From: Dolichospermum sp. FACHB-1091
Lineage (GTDB): Bacteria; Cyanobacteriota; Cyanobacteriia; Cyanobacteriales; Nostocaceae
Assembly (NCBI RefSeq): GCF_014697585.1
Contig: NZ_JACJSB010000010.1
Location: forward strand, 82,298 to 146,297
Length of the DNA stretch: 64,000 nucleotides
Reading direction: 5' to 3'
Positions 44,450-54,938 of this stretch are shown here, piece after piece. The notes beneath the pieces are model-generated. The model worked only from the letters and a program-made list of their open reading frames with translations. It did not search any database and was not told the DNA's origin. A program made the translations under genes and the position numbers. The first letter of the stretch is position 1; each line of letters begins with the position of its first letter.

Positions 44450-47400
44450 ATGAATAAGTTTAATAACTACATCCAAAACCTACAAAAGAATATTAAACAT
44501 GGTGGAGAACGCAGTCACTACTCTAGTTTACAAAGTTTAATAGAAGGGTTAGAAATTGGCATTAATACTATAGTAGAAGAAAAAGGTAATCAAGCAGGAA
44601 TACCTGATTTAACTATCAGAAAAAATGAGCGTGTTGTGGGATATATAGAAGCTAAAGATATTAATATCAACATTACTAAGTTAGATAAACAAAATGAACA
44701 GCAAGTTAAACGTTATTTGGAATCAAATATAGGTTATAACTTCATCTTAACTAATTACCTACAATTCCGTTGGTATGTAGATGGAGAATGTGAAAAAATC
44801 GCTGAATTAGCTACTTTAGAACAAGGAGAAATTACTCTAGTTGATGATTTAAAACCTATCACAGAATTATTACAATCATTTCTGAATCAAAAAGCTAAAG
44901 ATATTAATAATTACTATGATTTAGCTAAGGAAATGGCCGCTTATACTAAAACTATTAGAAATGCTATTGAATCATCTTTAGTCATAGAAGATACTACAGA
45001 AGAATTAAATCGTCTCAAAGAAACATTTAAAAAATTACTATTGTTAGATATAGATAATGATAAATTTGCGGATATGTACGCCCAAACTATTGCTTATGGG
45101 TTATTTACTGCAAAAATTGGTCATACACAAAACCCTGAAGAATTTGCATTTAATCGCACTACAGCCAGTATTTATATTAGTGATAGAATCCCTTTTTTAA
45201 AAGGTTTATTTGATTTAGTTTTAGGAACTGGTAGCGTTAGTAAAATTCACAAATCAATTGAAAATTTAATTGATTTATTTAACAGAATAGATATGACCAA
45301 TATTTTAGAAAATTTTGGTCGAGAAACGCGCACAGAAGATCCAGTAATTCACTTTTATGAAACATTTTTAGCAGCTTATCAAGCATCATTAAGAAAAAGT
45401 CGCGGAGTTTATTATACTCCTGAACCTGTGGTTAAATTTATCGTGCGTGCTGTGAATGATATTTTAGTAGATAGAACAATTTTTGATTTAGAATATGGTT
45501 TAGGAAATAGAAGAGTAACAATTCTTGACCCCGCAACAGGAACAGGAACATTTTTATATGCAGTTATTCAACAAATTCGTGATAATTTTGCTAAATATGA
45601 TGTTCGTAGTTGGGAAAATTTATTAAGAGATACAGAACTTTTAAATCGTCTTTTTGGTTTTGAGTTATTAATGACTCCTTATACCATAGCACATTTAAAA
45701 ATAGGTGTATTATTGGGATATTTACAATATAAATTTGCACCAAATGAAAGATTAAAAATCTATTTAACTAATGCGTTGGAAGAAGGAATAAAACAAGGTG
45801 ATTTAATCTCTGGTATTACCCAAATTATCGCGGAAGAATCAAGTCAAGCAGCAAAGGTAAAAACAGAAATTCCCATTACTGTAGTATTAGGAAATCCTCC
45901 CTATTCTGTCAGTTCTCAAAATGCTAGTAAACGCAAAAGAATCTTAAATCAAGATGAAAAATATTTAGCAGATGTGGAATATACTGGTTCAGTGTGGAAT
46001 AGAATTTATAAAACTGGTAAAGTAGGTAAAACTATTACAGAATTAACCCATATTGGGGAACTTTTAGAATTATATAAAGGTAGGGTAAGATTAGAAGGGG
46101 AGAAAAATATTCAACCTTTGGATGATGATTATATCAAATTTATTAGATTTGCTCAATATCAAATAGAAAATAATAGTCATAATGCGGGTATTATTGGTTT
46201 TATTACTAATCATTCCTATCTTAATGGTTTAATTCATCGAGGAATGAGGGAGGAATTATTAAAATATTTTGATACTTTATATATTATGGATTTACATGGT
46301 AATTCTTTATTGAAAGAAACTACACCAGATGGTAATATTGATCAAAATGTTTTTGATATTCAGCAAGGTGTAGCAATTTTAATTGCTGTGCGTGAAAAAA
46401 GTAACCCTGATTATGGTTCTACTGCTTATAAATCCAGAAATGGGATTAAGGAAATGGCTAAGGTGTTGTATTATGATTTATGGGGAAATCGTGAGGATAA
46501 ATATAATTTTTTAGAGTCTGCAAGTTTAGATAATGTTGGTTGGATAGAGTTACAACCAACAGCACCTAATTACTTTTTTGCACCGAAAAATCTTGATTAT
46601 GAAGATGAATATAAAAGAGAGTTAAGTATTACTGATATCTTTCCAATTTATGCTGCTGGTTCACAAACGAGGAGGGATAATTTATGTGTTGATTATGATA
46701 GAGAAAACCTAATAAATAGGTTTAGCGATATTGCAATAAATACTAACTTAGAAGAATTAAAACAAAAGTATAATATCAAAGATACGGAATATTGGACTTT
46801 AGAAAAAGCTAAGTTAGATATCCAAGAAAATGAAATTGCATCAAATGTATTATTATATGCTTATCGGCCATTTGATAATCGCTGGGTTTATTATAATCCT
46901 AAGATTATTGAAAGAGGAGATAGTCGTAAGGAATTAATGGCACATTTATTAAAAGGTAATAATATTGCTTTACTTTCATGTCGTCAACAAGTTGAACCAG
47001 GTTTTTATCATATATTTTGTTCAGAAATTTTAACAGAACGTTGTATTGTATCATTGAAAAGTAGAGAATTAACTTATGTTTTTCCTCTCTACACTTATCC
47101 AAATACAGAAAATCAACAAACTAACCTTTTCCTGGAAAAAACTCCTAATTTATCTCCAAAATTCTTAGCAGCTATCAAAATTAAACTGGGTAAAATACCC
47201 ACACCTGAACAAATATTTTACTATGCTTATGCAATATTTCATAGTCCTACTTATCGCACTCGCTACGCTGAGTTTTTAAAAATAGATTTTCCCCGTCTTC
47301 CTTTAACCAGTAATGAAAACCTATTTACCGAATTAGCTATTAAAGGAGAAGAATTAGTTAATTTACATTTAATGAAATCGGATATATTCAATTATTTAAT

Positions 47401-47698
47401 TACCACCTATCAAGGAATAGGAGATAATCAAGTTACTGAAGTTACTTATAATTCAGCATTGCAAAGGGTTTATATCAATAAACAGAGTTATTTTACCGAT
47501 ATTCCCCCCCATATCTGGGAATTTAAGATTGGTGGATATCAGGTATTAGATAAATGGCTAAAAGACAGAAAAAACGCCAAACGAGAATTATCTATAGAGG
47601 AAATTAACCACTATCAAAAAATTGTCATTGCTTTAACAGAAACTTTACAAATAATGGAGGAAATTGATACAATTATCCCTGGTTTTCCCATAGAATGA
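44450..47698 (+). CDS. Type ISP-like restriction-modification enzyme (single chain)
   Basis: The 1082-residue protein has a PD-(D/E)XK nuclease at the N-terminus (IPDLTIRKNE, GYIEAK at 64-69), a helical coupler, a gamma-class N6-adenine methylase (SRGVYYTPEPVVKFI, DPATGTGTF from Asp360, NPPY at 482-485), and a C-terminal target-recognition region. Nuclease, methylase and specificity in one chain is the type ISP/IIL layout. It methylates one strand of its site and cuts unmethylated DNA. Flanking direct repeats suggest acquisition by transfer. The base composition is A+T-rich relative to ffh. Confidence 0.9.
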   Translation: MNKFNNYIQNLQKNIKHGGERSHYSSLQSLIEGLEIGINTIVEEKGNQAGIPDLTIRKNERVVGYIEAKDININITKLDKQNEQQVKRYLESNIGYNFILTNYLQFRWYVDGECEKIAELATLEQGEITLVDDLKPITELLQSFLNQKAKDINNYYDLAKEMAAYTKTIRNAIESSLVIEDTTEELNRLKETFKKLLLLDIDNDKFADMYAQTIAYGLFTAKIGHTQNPEEFAFNRTTASIYISDRIPFLKGLFDLVLGTGSVSKIHKSIENLIDLFNRIDMTNILENFGRETRTEDPVIHFYETFLAAYQASLRKSRGVYYTPEPVVKFIVRAVNDILVDRTIFDLEYGLGNRRVTILDPATGTGTFLYAVIQQIRDNFAKYDVRSWENLLRDTELLNRLFGFELLMTPYTIAHLKIGVLLGYLQYKFAPNERLKIYLTNALEEGIKQGDLISGITQIIAEESSQAAKVKTEIPITVVLGNPPYSVSSQNASKRKRILNQDEKYLADVEYTGSVWNRIYKTGKVGKTITELTHIGELLELYKGRVRLEGEKNIQPLDDDYIKFIRFAQYQIENNSHNAGIIGFITNHSYLNGLIHRGMREELLKYFDTLYIMDLHGNSLLKETTPDGNIDQNVFDIQQGVAILIAVREKSNPDYGSTAYKSRNGIKEMAKVLYYDLWGNREDKYNFLESASLDNVGWIELQPTAPNYFFAPKNLDYEDEYKRELSITDIFPIYAAGSQTRRDNLCVDYDRENLINRFSDIAINTNLEELKQKYNIKDTEYWTLEKAKLDIQENEIASNVLLYAYRPFDNRWVYYNPKIIERGDSRKELMAHLLKGNNIALLSCRQQVEPGFYHIFCSEILTERCIVSLKSRELTYVFPLYTYPNTENQQTNLFLEKTPNLSPKFLAAIKIKLGKIPTPEQIFYYAYAIFHSPTYRTRYAEFLKIDFPRLPLTSNENLFTELAIKGEELVNLHLMKSDIFNYLITTYQGIGDNQVTEVTYNSALQRVYINKQSYFTDIPPHIWEFKIGGYQVLDKWLKDRKNAKRELSIEEINHYQKIVIALTETLQIMEEIDTIIPGFPIE

Positions 47699-47964
47699 TC
47701 AGTTATATAGGACTCCTATTTGATTTTTGATAGCTTGCGTGGCGTAGCCATACAAGAATTAGTAGGTATCAATTCTGTCTTTCTTCCTGTGTTCCCTGAC
47801 CACACAAGTAAATTCACGCAATCAAACCGGATTCCTATATATACAGCAGTTTCCGATATTATGAAGTACAGATATTAATAATAAAACTTTTGTGGTGCGG
47901 GCATCTTGCCCGCACAAGGTGTACCTCACTCAAGCTGAACTTGCTGTAATTTATTTTGCATCAC

Positions 47965-48081
47965 TACTTAATCATTTTTGATTTCATAATGTTGGGTTTC
48001 CTGGCCTCAACCCAACCTACAATTTACTTAATCATTTTTGATTTCATAATGTTGGGTTTCCTGGCCTCAACCCAACCTACA
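47965..48081. repeat. Tandem duplication, 60-bp period
   Basis: The unit starts TACTTAATCATTTTTG and includes GTTGGGTTTCCTGGCC and AACCCAACCTACA. It occurs twice, identical, with a 60-bp period. Its palindromic GTTGGGTT/AACCCAAC pair also occurs at 37700, 40030 and 40210. Confidence 0.85.
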
Positions 48082-48083
48082 TT

Positions 48084-48164
48084 CTCAGTTTTTAAGGATC
48101 TTCTTTACCAGCTTATCTGACTCTAGCAACTGATTGATCTGGTAAACCGTAATTTTGAAAGTGT
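48084..48164. repeat. 81-bp direct repeat flanking the ISP gene (copy 2)
   Basis: The second copy of the ffh-upstream sequence, 386 bp after the ISP gene stop. With copy 1 it brackets a 4.1-kb segment holding the restriction enzyme. Confidence 0.85.
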
Positions 48165-48479
48165 CCTCAGTCATGGACAAACGTATATTCGTTATAACTT
48201 GTCACGCTTATACAATAGAGATAGTTCTTCCTTATCAAGGACAGCATAACAGGTTTTTTTGATGGTGTCAAGGGGAAAAACGGGTTTTCCCTGGGAATTT
48301 TTTGGAGTGATAAATATGACGGTTATACTAATAGAACTTACGTAAGATGTGGCTGAACACCTTATTCTTGCGTAGGGTTAATTCATGAATTACCCCTACT
48401 TTTGTTCTTTTTTGTGGGAATGCTAGTAACTTTGGCGGCCAAGATACCCAGACCACAAGATTTTAATCATTCCTAACAA

Positions 48480-48722
48480 TATAAACAAGTTGTATCAAAA
48501 TTTCTCTCCTTTCATGGTAATCCTCGTCCTCAAGACTATGCAGCTTTAAAAGGTTATCAAGGTGAATATAGAATTTTGTACCCCATTGATGATGATAATA
48601 AATTAGTTGCTGTTTTTCCGGTCGCTAAACGTAATGATGATGAAGTTTTTGACACTTCCTGGTCTTCTAAGTATCTCAGAACAGGACTTAAACAAACCAT
48701 GAAAAGATCAATGTCTGGATAA
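48480..48722 (+). pseudogene. RelE-like toxin remnant
   Basis: The frame reads KQVVSKFLSFHGNPRPQDYA, then ALKGYQGEYRILYPIDDDNK and VAVFPVAKRNDDEVFD, the C-terminal half of a RelE/ParE toxin. It lacks a start codon, the N-terminal helices and part of the catalytic strand. A TAA precedes the frame. No antitoxin gene is next to it, so it is probably the decayed end of a toxin-antitoxin pair. Confidence 0.65.
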
Positions 48723-48766
48723 ATAGTCTAATATGATGCTTGGTTGTAATTTCGACAAAATTGATT

Positions 48767-49645
48767 ATGCAAGCAAGCTTTTTAACTACCGTTCTTTTAC
48801 CTGTAGCTTTAGCTATCATTATGCTAGGTATGGGATTATCTTTACTACCAGAAGATTTTCTGCGAGTAACAAAATATCCTAAAGCTGTGGCCATTGGCTT
48901 AATTAGTCAGTTGATTTTTTTACCTATTATTGGCTTTATTATTGCTAAAATTATACCCATGGAACCAGCGATCGCCATGGGATTAATGATCATTGCATTG
49001 TGTCCAGGTGGGGTATCCTCAAATATAATCACATTTCTAGCAAAAGGTGATGTCGCACTCTCAGTTACCCTGACAGCTTTTAGTAGTTTAATTACAGTAT
49101 TTACAATTCCCATTCTAGGAAACTTAGCATATCAGCATTTTATCGGAAAAACTGAAACTGCTGCGATTGGTTTACCCATTGGCGCAACTATACTACAAAT
49201 TTTCCTGATGACGCTTTTACCTATCAGCTTAGGAATGATTTTTAGACAGATATTACCAGACATTGCACTACGTTTAGAAAAGGTGACTAACCGCCTAGCA
49301 GTAGCTTTTTTAGCACTAATTATCCTTCTCGTGATCATTCGTGAATGGAATAATTTGCCTAGTTTTCTTGTCCAAGTTGGATTAAGTGTAGTGCTATTAA
49401 ATACTATTTCTATGTTAGTCGGGTTTTATCTTAGCAAATTGTTAAAACTCAATTCTCGTCAGCAAATCTGCATTGCCATTGAAGTTGGGATTCAAAATGG
49501 TACACTAGCGATCGCCATTACTGCCGGTTTACTCAATAATCCTGATATGGCAATACCTGGGGCCATTTACAGCTTGTTTATGAATCTTACAGGTTTAATT
49601 GCTATTAACTACGGTAGAAAACTCGCGGACAAAAACCCTATTTAA
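48767..49645 (+). CDS. Bile acid:sodium symporter (BASS) family transporter
   Basis: ATG 48767 (MQASFLTTVLLPVALAIIML) is preferred over TTG 48740. The 292-residue membrane protein has nine to ten helices and the SBF motifs ALCPGGVSSNIITFLAKGDV and CIAIEVGIQNGTLAIAI. It moves an organic anion with sodium. The substrate is unknown; the close plant and cyanobacterial relatives carry pyruvate or other carboxylates. Confidence 0.88.
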   Translation: MQASFLTTVLLPVALAIIMLGMGLSLLPEDFLRVTKYPKAVAIGLISQLIFLPIIGFIIAKIIPMEPAIAMGLMIIALCPGGVSSNIITFLAKGDVALSVTLTAFSSLITVFTIPILGNLAYQHFIGKTETAAIGLPIGATILQIFLMTLLPISLGMIFRQILPDIALRLEKVTNRLAVAFLALIILLVIIREWNNLPSFLVQVGLSVVLLNTISMLVGFYLSKLLKLNSRQQICIAIEVGIQNGTLAIAITAGLLNNPDMAIPGAIYSLFMNLTGLIAINYGRKLADKNPI

Positions 49646-49762
49646 TTAACAACTTCTGTGCAACTCAAATTGAGCAGAAAACATCGCTATTCTGTGTTAA
49701 TTGTAAGTAGGCTAACACAATAAAATCAAACTGTGTAAAGAAACGTAACATTGCTGAAAACC

Positions 49763-49791
49763 TGTTCCCTGTTCCCTGTTCCCTGTTCCCT
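49763..49791. repeat. Heptanucleotide array (GTTCCCT)
   Basis: Four tandem copies of GTTCCCT lie between the convergent transporter and ndhD genes. Confidence 0.85.
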
Positions 49792-49812
49792 CCTTTGGGA
49801 CTTCCTAGGAAA

Positions 49813-49842
49813 CAAAAAAAGGGCAGGTATCGAACCCACCCT
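49813..49842 (-). terminator. Rho-independent terminator of ndhD
   Basis: On the minus strand AGGGTGGGTTCGATACCTGCCC forms a hairpin with an imperfect 8-bp stem, followed by TTTTTTTG, 28 bp after the ndhD stop codon. Confidence 0.7.
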
Positions 49843-49870
49843 AATTGTAAATCATAGCTGTAATTAGAAA

Positions 49871-51445
49871 TTAATTACCAATTATCGGCGCAATCAAAGA
49901 AACATTTTGCACAGCTTTTTCTGCTGTCAAAGTAGGAACAGAATCACGTAATCTAGCTGTTAATTGTACAGTTGTAGCGTCGTACATTTGAGTTAACAAC
50001 TTGGGATAGAAACCAATACCAATAATAGGAATCAACAAACAAGCAATGATAAACACTTCGCGGGGTTCAGCATCTATTAAAGCTTGGTGGGAAACTAACT
50101 CCTCGTTTTCTTGTCCGTAGAAAATTTCGCGCAACATTGAAAGTAAATAAATTGGTGTTAAAATCACACCAACAGCCATCAAGAAAATGACAATAACCTT
50201 GAATGTTGGATTATAAGCATCGCTAGTTGCGAAGCCCACAAATACCATTAATTCCGCCACAAAACCGCTCATTCCTGGTAATGCTAAAGATGCCATGGAA
50301 CAGGTGGTAAACATAGCGAAAATCTTCCGCATTCTTTTACCCACACCACCCATTTCATCTAACATTAAAGTATGTGTTCGGTCGTAAGTTGCACCGACCA
50401 AAAAGAACAAACTTGCCCCAATTAAGCCGTGAGAAACCATTTGTAGAACTGCCCCACTCAAACCCAAATCGGTAAAAGAGGCAATACCAATGAGAACAAA
50501 ACCCATGTGGGAAATTGAAGAGTAGGCAATTTTCCGTTTTAAATTCCTTTGGGCAAAGGACGTTAAAGCAGCATAGATGATATTTACTACTCCTAAAACC
50601 ACTAAAGCCGGTGCAACATAAGCATGGGCATCAGGTAGCATTTGGGCATTCATGCGAATTAAGGCATAACCACCCATTTTTAGCAAAATACCTGCAAGTA
50701 GCATATGCACTGGTGCTGTAGCCTCACCATGGGCATCTGGTAGCCAAGTATGCAGGGGAATGATGGGCAACTTCACAGCGTAGGCAATGAGAAAGCCAGC
50801 GTATAGTAGAAGTTGTAAATTTAAGCTAAAATCTTTCAACGCGATCGCGGACATATCGAAGGTGACTGTATCACCATAAAATCCCATTGTCAAGGAAGAC
50901 AACAAAATAAACAGAGACCCACCAGCAGTGTATAGAATAAATTTAGTCGCTGCGTATTGGCGCTTTTTACCCCCCCAAATTGACAGTAAGAAGTATATCG
51001 GTACAAGTTCCAATTCCCAGACCAGGAAGAATAACAGCATATCCTGGACAGCGAAAACAGCAATTTGACCGCCATACATAGCCAAAATCAAAAAGAAAAA
51101 TAATTTTGGCTTGAGTGTCACAGGCCAGGCTGCTAAAATCGCCAGGGTGGTAATAAATCCCGTTAAGAGAATTAGAGGCATAGACAAGCCATCAGCCCCC
51201 ACAGACCAATTTAACCCCAATTGCGGCACCCAGGGATAACTCTCCACCAATTGCAAATTAGGATTAGAGAAATCGTACCCAGTATAAAAAGCGCAGACAA
51301 TCAGTACAAAATCTATCAGCCCCACAATCAGGGAATACCAGCGCACCGTTTTGCCGTCTTTATCTGGGATGATAGGAAGTAGTAGTGATGCGGCTATGGG
51401 GAATAAAATAATCGTCGTCAGCCACGGAAAATTAGCTATATTCAT
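49871..51445 (-). CDS. ndhD: NAD(P)H-quinone oxidoreductase chain 4 (NdhD)
   Basis: ATG 51445 ([20 protein letters not shown]) is preferred over a start three codons earlier. The 524-residue membrane subunit has proton-channel motifs: [60 protein letters not shown] and [12 protein letters not shown]. It is a proton-pumping subunit of NDH-1, used in respiration and cyclic electron flow. The sequence fits NdhD1/D2 rather than the CO2-uptake forms D3/D4, but this is a judgement. Confidence 0.95.
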   Translation of the reverse strand: MNIANFPWLTTIILFPIAASLLLPIIPDKDGKTVRWYSLIVGLIDFVLIVCAFYTGYDFSNPNLQLVESYPWVPQLGLNWSVGADGLSMPLILLTGFITTLAILAAWPVTLKPKLFFFLILAMYGGQIAVFAVQDMLLFFLVWELELVPIYFLLSIWGGKKRQYAATKFILYTAGGSLFILLSSLTMGFYGDTVTFDMSAIALKDFSLNLQLLLYAGFLIAYAVKLPIIPLHTWLPDAHGEATAPVHMLLAGILLKMGGYALIRMNAQMLPDAHAYVAPALVVLGVVNIIYAALTSFAQRNLKRKIAYSSISHMGFVLIGIASFTDLGLSGAVLQMVSHGLIGASLFFLVGATYDRTHTLMLDEMGGVGKRMRKIFAMFTTCSMASLALPGMSGFVAELMVFVGFATSDAYNPTFKVIVIFLMAVGVILTPIYLLSMLREIFYGQENEELVSHQALIDAEPREVFIIACLLIPIIGIGFYPKLLTQMYDATTVQLTARLRDSVPTLTAEKAVQNVSLIAPIIGN

Positions 51446-51627
51446 CACAATCAATCTGCAATTAAAATCATGTTTGGCAAAAAGTCACTAGTTATTAATT
51501 AACAGCTTTTTAGCGATTTCCTCTTCATTGTTAGGTTGATTTAATTAAATTGGCAAACCCCATTTTTTTACTCAAGAGTCTTTTTTGACAGTTAGGGGTG
51601 GTAAATGTTCCTGGGAATACTCCCAGC

Positions 51628-51771
51628 TAAGTAGGTTGGCGTTAAAAATTGTCGTTATGATAAGGGAACAGGGAACAGGGAACAGGGAACAGGGAACAGG
51701 GAACAGGGAACAGGTTTTGGGCAACTTTACTTTTCGTTACTTATGTCGGTTTTTTTCCGTTCACCTACTTA
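51628..51771. mobile_element. MITE-like element with TAAGTAGG ends (copy 2)
   Basis: A 144-bp element bounded by TAAGTAGG and CCTACTTA, in the opposite orientation to copy 1 at 18194. It carries a GGGAACA array in the middle (51663-51714). The conserved ends TTGGCGTTAAAAATTGTCG and TTTCGTTACTTATG match copy 1. It fills most of the gap between ndhD and polA. Confidence 0.8.
51663..51714. repeat. Heptanucleotide array (GGGAACA)
   Basis: About seven tandem copies of GGGAACA, inside the TAAGTAGG element. The array is far longer than in the copy at 18194, so it probably varies in length. Confidence 0.9.
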
Positions 51772-51813
51772 TGTCAAAAATATATCTTTTAAATAACTCC
51801 GTATTAGAATATT

Positions 51814-54750
51814 TTACTTCGTTTCCATCCAATTATCCCCAGCATGAATATCAACAACCAAGGGAACAGATAAAGAAACAGCATTTTCCATGACTGACTT
51901 AATTTGTGGTCGCAATTCTTCCCATTCTTGGGGAGGAATTTCAAAGACTAATTCATCATGAACTTGTAACAACATCCGGGCCTGATATTTTTTTAAAACT
52001 TCATGTAATTGCACCATTGCTATTTTGATAATATCCGCACTAGAACCTTGAATTGGTGCGTTAGCAGCAGCACGCAGTAACCCAGCATTGTATGGATCTA
52101 AATTCTTTAATTTTTGTAAATTAATATCTTCTAATTTACTGCCTTTTAACTGTTGCAAACTATTATTAGTAAATTCAAAATAACGTCTTCTCCCTAAAAT
52201 TGTTTCTACATAACCATAAGCAATAGCCTCTTTTTTAACTTTATCTAAATACGCAAAAACACGGTCATATCTTTGATTAAATCTCTCAATAAATAATTTT
52301 GCATCTACTTGATTTATTCCGGTTTCGCGGGCGAATTTTTGCGCTCCCATGCCATAAATTACACCAAAATTAATCGTCTTCGCAAAACGTCTTTCATCTG
52401 CGGAAATATTTTCTTTCTCAAATACTAATTTTGCTGTTACAGTATGAATATCTTCATTTTGCTGATATGCTTGAATTAGTACAGGTTCTTGACTCAAATG
52501 AGCTAAAATTCTTAACTCAATTTGGGAATAATCAGCAGCTACCATTAACCAACCTGATTCCGGTAAAAATGCTTTTCTAATTTGTCTACTAAAAGCAGTG
52601 CGAATGGGGATATTTTGTAAATTTGGATGGGAAGAAGATAATCTACCAGTGGAAGTTGCAGTTTGGTTAAAATCAGTATGTAATCTTTGGCTTTTAGGGT
52701 GTACTAAAGCTGGTAAAGCATCTACATAGGTAGACTTTAATTTTGCTAATGTTCGATATTCAATTATCGCTTTTACAAATCCCGTATTATCAACTTCTTG
52801 GAGTTTTTCTAAAGTTGCTGCGTCGGTAGAATAACCAGTTTGAATCTTGCGAGAATATTTGGTACTTAAACCTAATTTCTCAAATAGAATCTGACTTAAT
52901 TGTTTAGGAGAACCTAAATTAAATTTTTCTCCAGCAATTTCAATAGCTGTAATTTCTAATTTTGCTAATTCTGTCTCTAATTGCTGTGAAAGTTCCTTGA
53001 GATAATCTGAATTAATCCTAACTCCCGTATATTCAACTTCTGCTAAAACTGCTTCTAATGGTTGTTCAACTTGATTAAAAAGTTGATATAAAGCTGGAGT
53101 TTCTATTAATTTATCCCGTAATTTTGGGACTAATTTAAATGTAGAATAAACATCCATACCACAATAATCAGCAACAGCAGAAATACTCATGTCAGCGATA
53201 GTTTTCCCTTTAGGAACTAAATCTCCATAACTGGTCGCAGTTAATCCTAAATATCGCAAAGATAAGTCAGTTAAATTATGACTGCTATCTGGATTAATTA
53301 CATAACTCGCTAACATCGTATCAAATACCACCCCAGCTAGTTCAATTCCTTGTCCCTGACACCGCAAAATCAAACGATCAAATTTAGCATTTTGTAAAGC
53401 TTTAGGATAATCAGCACTTTCTAAAATCGGCCGCAGTTTTGCTAATACTAAATCTCGATTTAAGTTATTCCCAATTTTATGACCAATAGGAATATAAGCA
53501 AGTTCATTTACTTCTGTTCCCCAACAGCAACCAATTCCCACTAAATCTGCATCTCGTGGTTCTAATGCGGTAGTTTCTGTATCCCAAGCAACGGGTATTT
53601 CTGAATTAGTAAATTTTCTTAAAATTTCTACTAATTCCATTAATTTAGCTTCTGTATCAATAATGCGCGGTTGAATATTTGCATCTGTTTGTTTTTTGCT
53701 TTTTGCTGTGTCTTCAGCACCAAAAAACCAAATATCATCATCTGTTTCTATGACTTCAGATACCTGGTTTTCTAAAATTTGAACTTTTCCCCCAAATTTT
53801 TGCTGTAAATCATGAATTTGATCTACAAACTTCTTAAATTCTAATTTCTCTAAAATCGGGATAAGTCGGTTATGATCAAAACCAGTTAATAAACAATCTT
53901 CTAAATTAATTTCTAAAGGAACATTACAGACTATTTTAGCTAAATAACGGGATTTTTCCGCGTCTTCTTTACCAGCAGCTAGTTTTTTCTGAGTCGCACC
54001 TTTAATATTATCTAAAGCAGCGTAAATTTCCTCAAGGGAATTATAAGTATTTAATAATTGTGCTGCTGTTTTTTCACCAATTCCTTTCACCCCTGGAATG
54101 TTATCTGATTTATCACCACATAAAGCTTTAAAATCAACAATTTGTGTGGGTAATACCCCCAATTTCTCTTTTACTTCTTCAGCTTTAAATTCTCTAATAC
54201 TATTTGTAGAATGTTTTAATGCTTCCGGGGTAAAATTTAAAATTGTAATTTCTTTATCAGCATCAATTAATTGAAACAAATCCCTATCCCCGGAAAGTAT
54301 CTTCACTCTATACCCTGCGGCTGCGGCTTTTTCTGCTAATGTTCCCAATACATCATCTGCTTCATAACCCGGTGCAGTGAGTATAGGTAAATTTAAGCCT
54401 TGCAGTAACTCATAAAGATTTTCTAAATCGGGAATAAAGTCTGCTGGTGTTTCTGCACGTCCAGCTTTGTATGTATCCTCTGCTTCATGACGGAAGGTAG
54501 GTAAAGCCAAATCAAAGGCCACCGCTAAGGCTTGCGGTTGTTCTGTGCCTATTACCTCTAATAAACATTTCAAAAAACCAAAACAAACACTGGTAGGAAT
54601 ACCCGCTTTTGTGCGAAGTCCTCCATCTCTACCTTTCGCAAAAGCGAAGTAGGAACGAAAAGCCAAAGAATGTCCATCTATAAGGATGAATGTAGGCTTA
54701 TTGATAATTGAAGAATTAAAAGTCAACTGCTTAACCAAATCAGGAAACAA
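51814..54750 (-). CDS. polA: DNA polymerase I
   Basis: The 978-residue protein has the 5'-3' exonuclease domain (FILIDGHSLAFRSYFAFAKG, GYEADDVLGTLAEKA, GDKSDNIPGVKGIGEKTA), a 3'-5' exonuclease with VAWDTETTALEP, and the polymerase domain with VAADYSQIELRILAHL, RRFAKTINFGVIYG and QVHDELVFEIP. It fills gaps and removes primers in replication and repair. The only in-frame start near the N-terminus is TTG 54750 (or TTG 54738), which may give low translation. Confidence 0.96.
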   Translation of the reverse strand: MFPDLVKQLTFNSSIINKPTFILIDGHSLAFRSYFAFAKGRDGGLRTKAGIPTSVCFGFLKCLLEVIGTEQPQALAVAFDLALPTFRHEAEDTYKAGRAETPADFIPDLENLYELLQGLNLPILTAPGYEADDVLGTLAEKAAAAGYRVKILSGDRDLFQLIDADKEITILNFTPEALKHSTNSIREFKAEEVKEKLGVLPTQIVDFKALCGDKSDNIPGVKGIGEKTAAQLLNTYNSLEEIYAALDNIKGATQKKLAAGKEDAEKSRYLAKIVCNVPLEINLEDCLLTGFDHNRLIPILEKLEFKKFVDQIHDLQQKFGGKVQILENQVSEVIETDDDIWFFGAEDTAKSKKQTDANIQPRIIDTEAKLMELVEILRKFTNSEIPVAWDTETTALEPRDADLVGIGCCWGTEVNELAYIPIGHKIGNNLNRDLVLAKLRPILESADYPKALQNAKFDRLILRCQGQGIELAGVVFDTMLASYVINPDSSHNLTDLSLRYLGLTATSYGDLVPKGKTIADMSISAVADYCGMDVYSTFKLVPKLRDKLIETPALYQLFNQVEQPLEAVLAEVEYTGVRINSDYLKELSQQLETELAKLEITAIEIAGEKFNLGSPKQLSQILFEKLGLSTKYSRKIQTGYSTDAATLEKLQEVDNTGFVKAIIEYRTLAKLKSTYVDALPALVHPKSQRLHTDFNQTATSTGRLSSSHPNLQNIPIRTAFSRQIRKAFLPESGWLMVAADYSQIELRILAHLSQEPVLIQAYQQNEDIHTVTAKLVFEKENISADERRFAKTINFGVIYGMGAQKFARETGINQVDAKLFIERFNQRYDRVFAYLDKVKKEAIAYGYVETILGRRRYFEFTNNSLQQLKGSKLEDINLQKLKNLDPYNAGLLRAAANAPIQGSSADIIKIAMVQLHEVLKKYQARMLLQVHDELVFEIPPQEWEELRPQIKSVMENAVSLSVPLVVDIHAGDNWMETK

Positions 54751-54938
54751 TTATATAACATTTCCCATCCCATTTAGGCACAGGAAAAAGAAAGTTGACC
54801 ACAGATCAACAGAAATTTGACGATAGTTCTTCCTCGTCGGTTCTATTATAACAAATTTTAAATTAATTGTCAACCACTAAATCTTCTTTTCAGCAATTCT
54901 CATTACAGTTTTAGTAACAAAATTATTTTTAATACTTC

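Larger units (their letters stand above)
47699..48479. other. Intergenic region rich in repeats
   Basis: This 781-bp gap after the ISP gene holds a 60-bp-period tandem duplication, the 81-bp repeat copy 2, and AAAGGTT-like A+T-rich DNA. A sequence around 48339 (AGAACTTACGTAAG) resembles a broken MITE end. No gene is seen before the toxin remnant at 48480. Confidence 0.65.
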
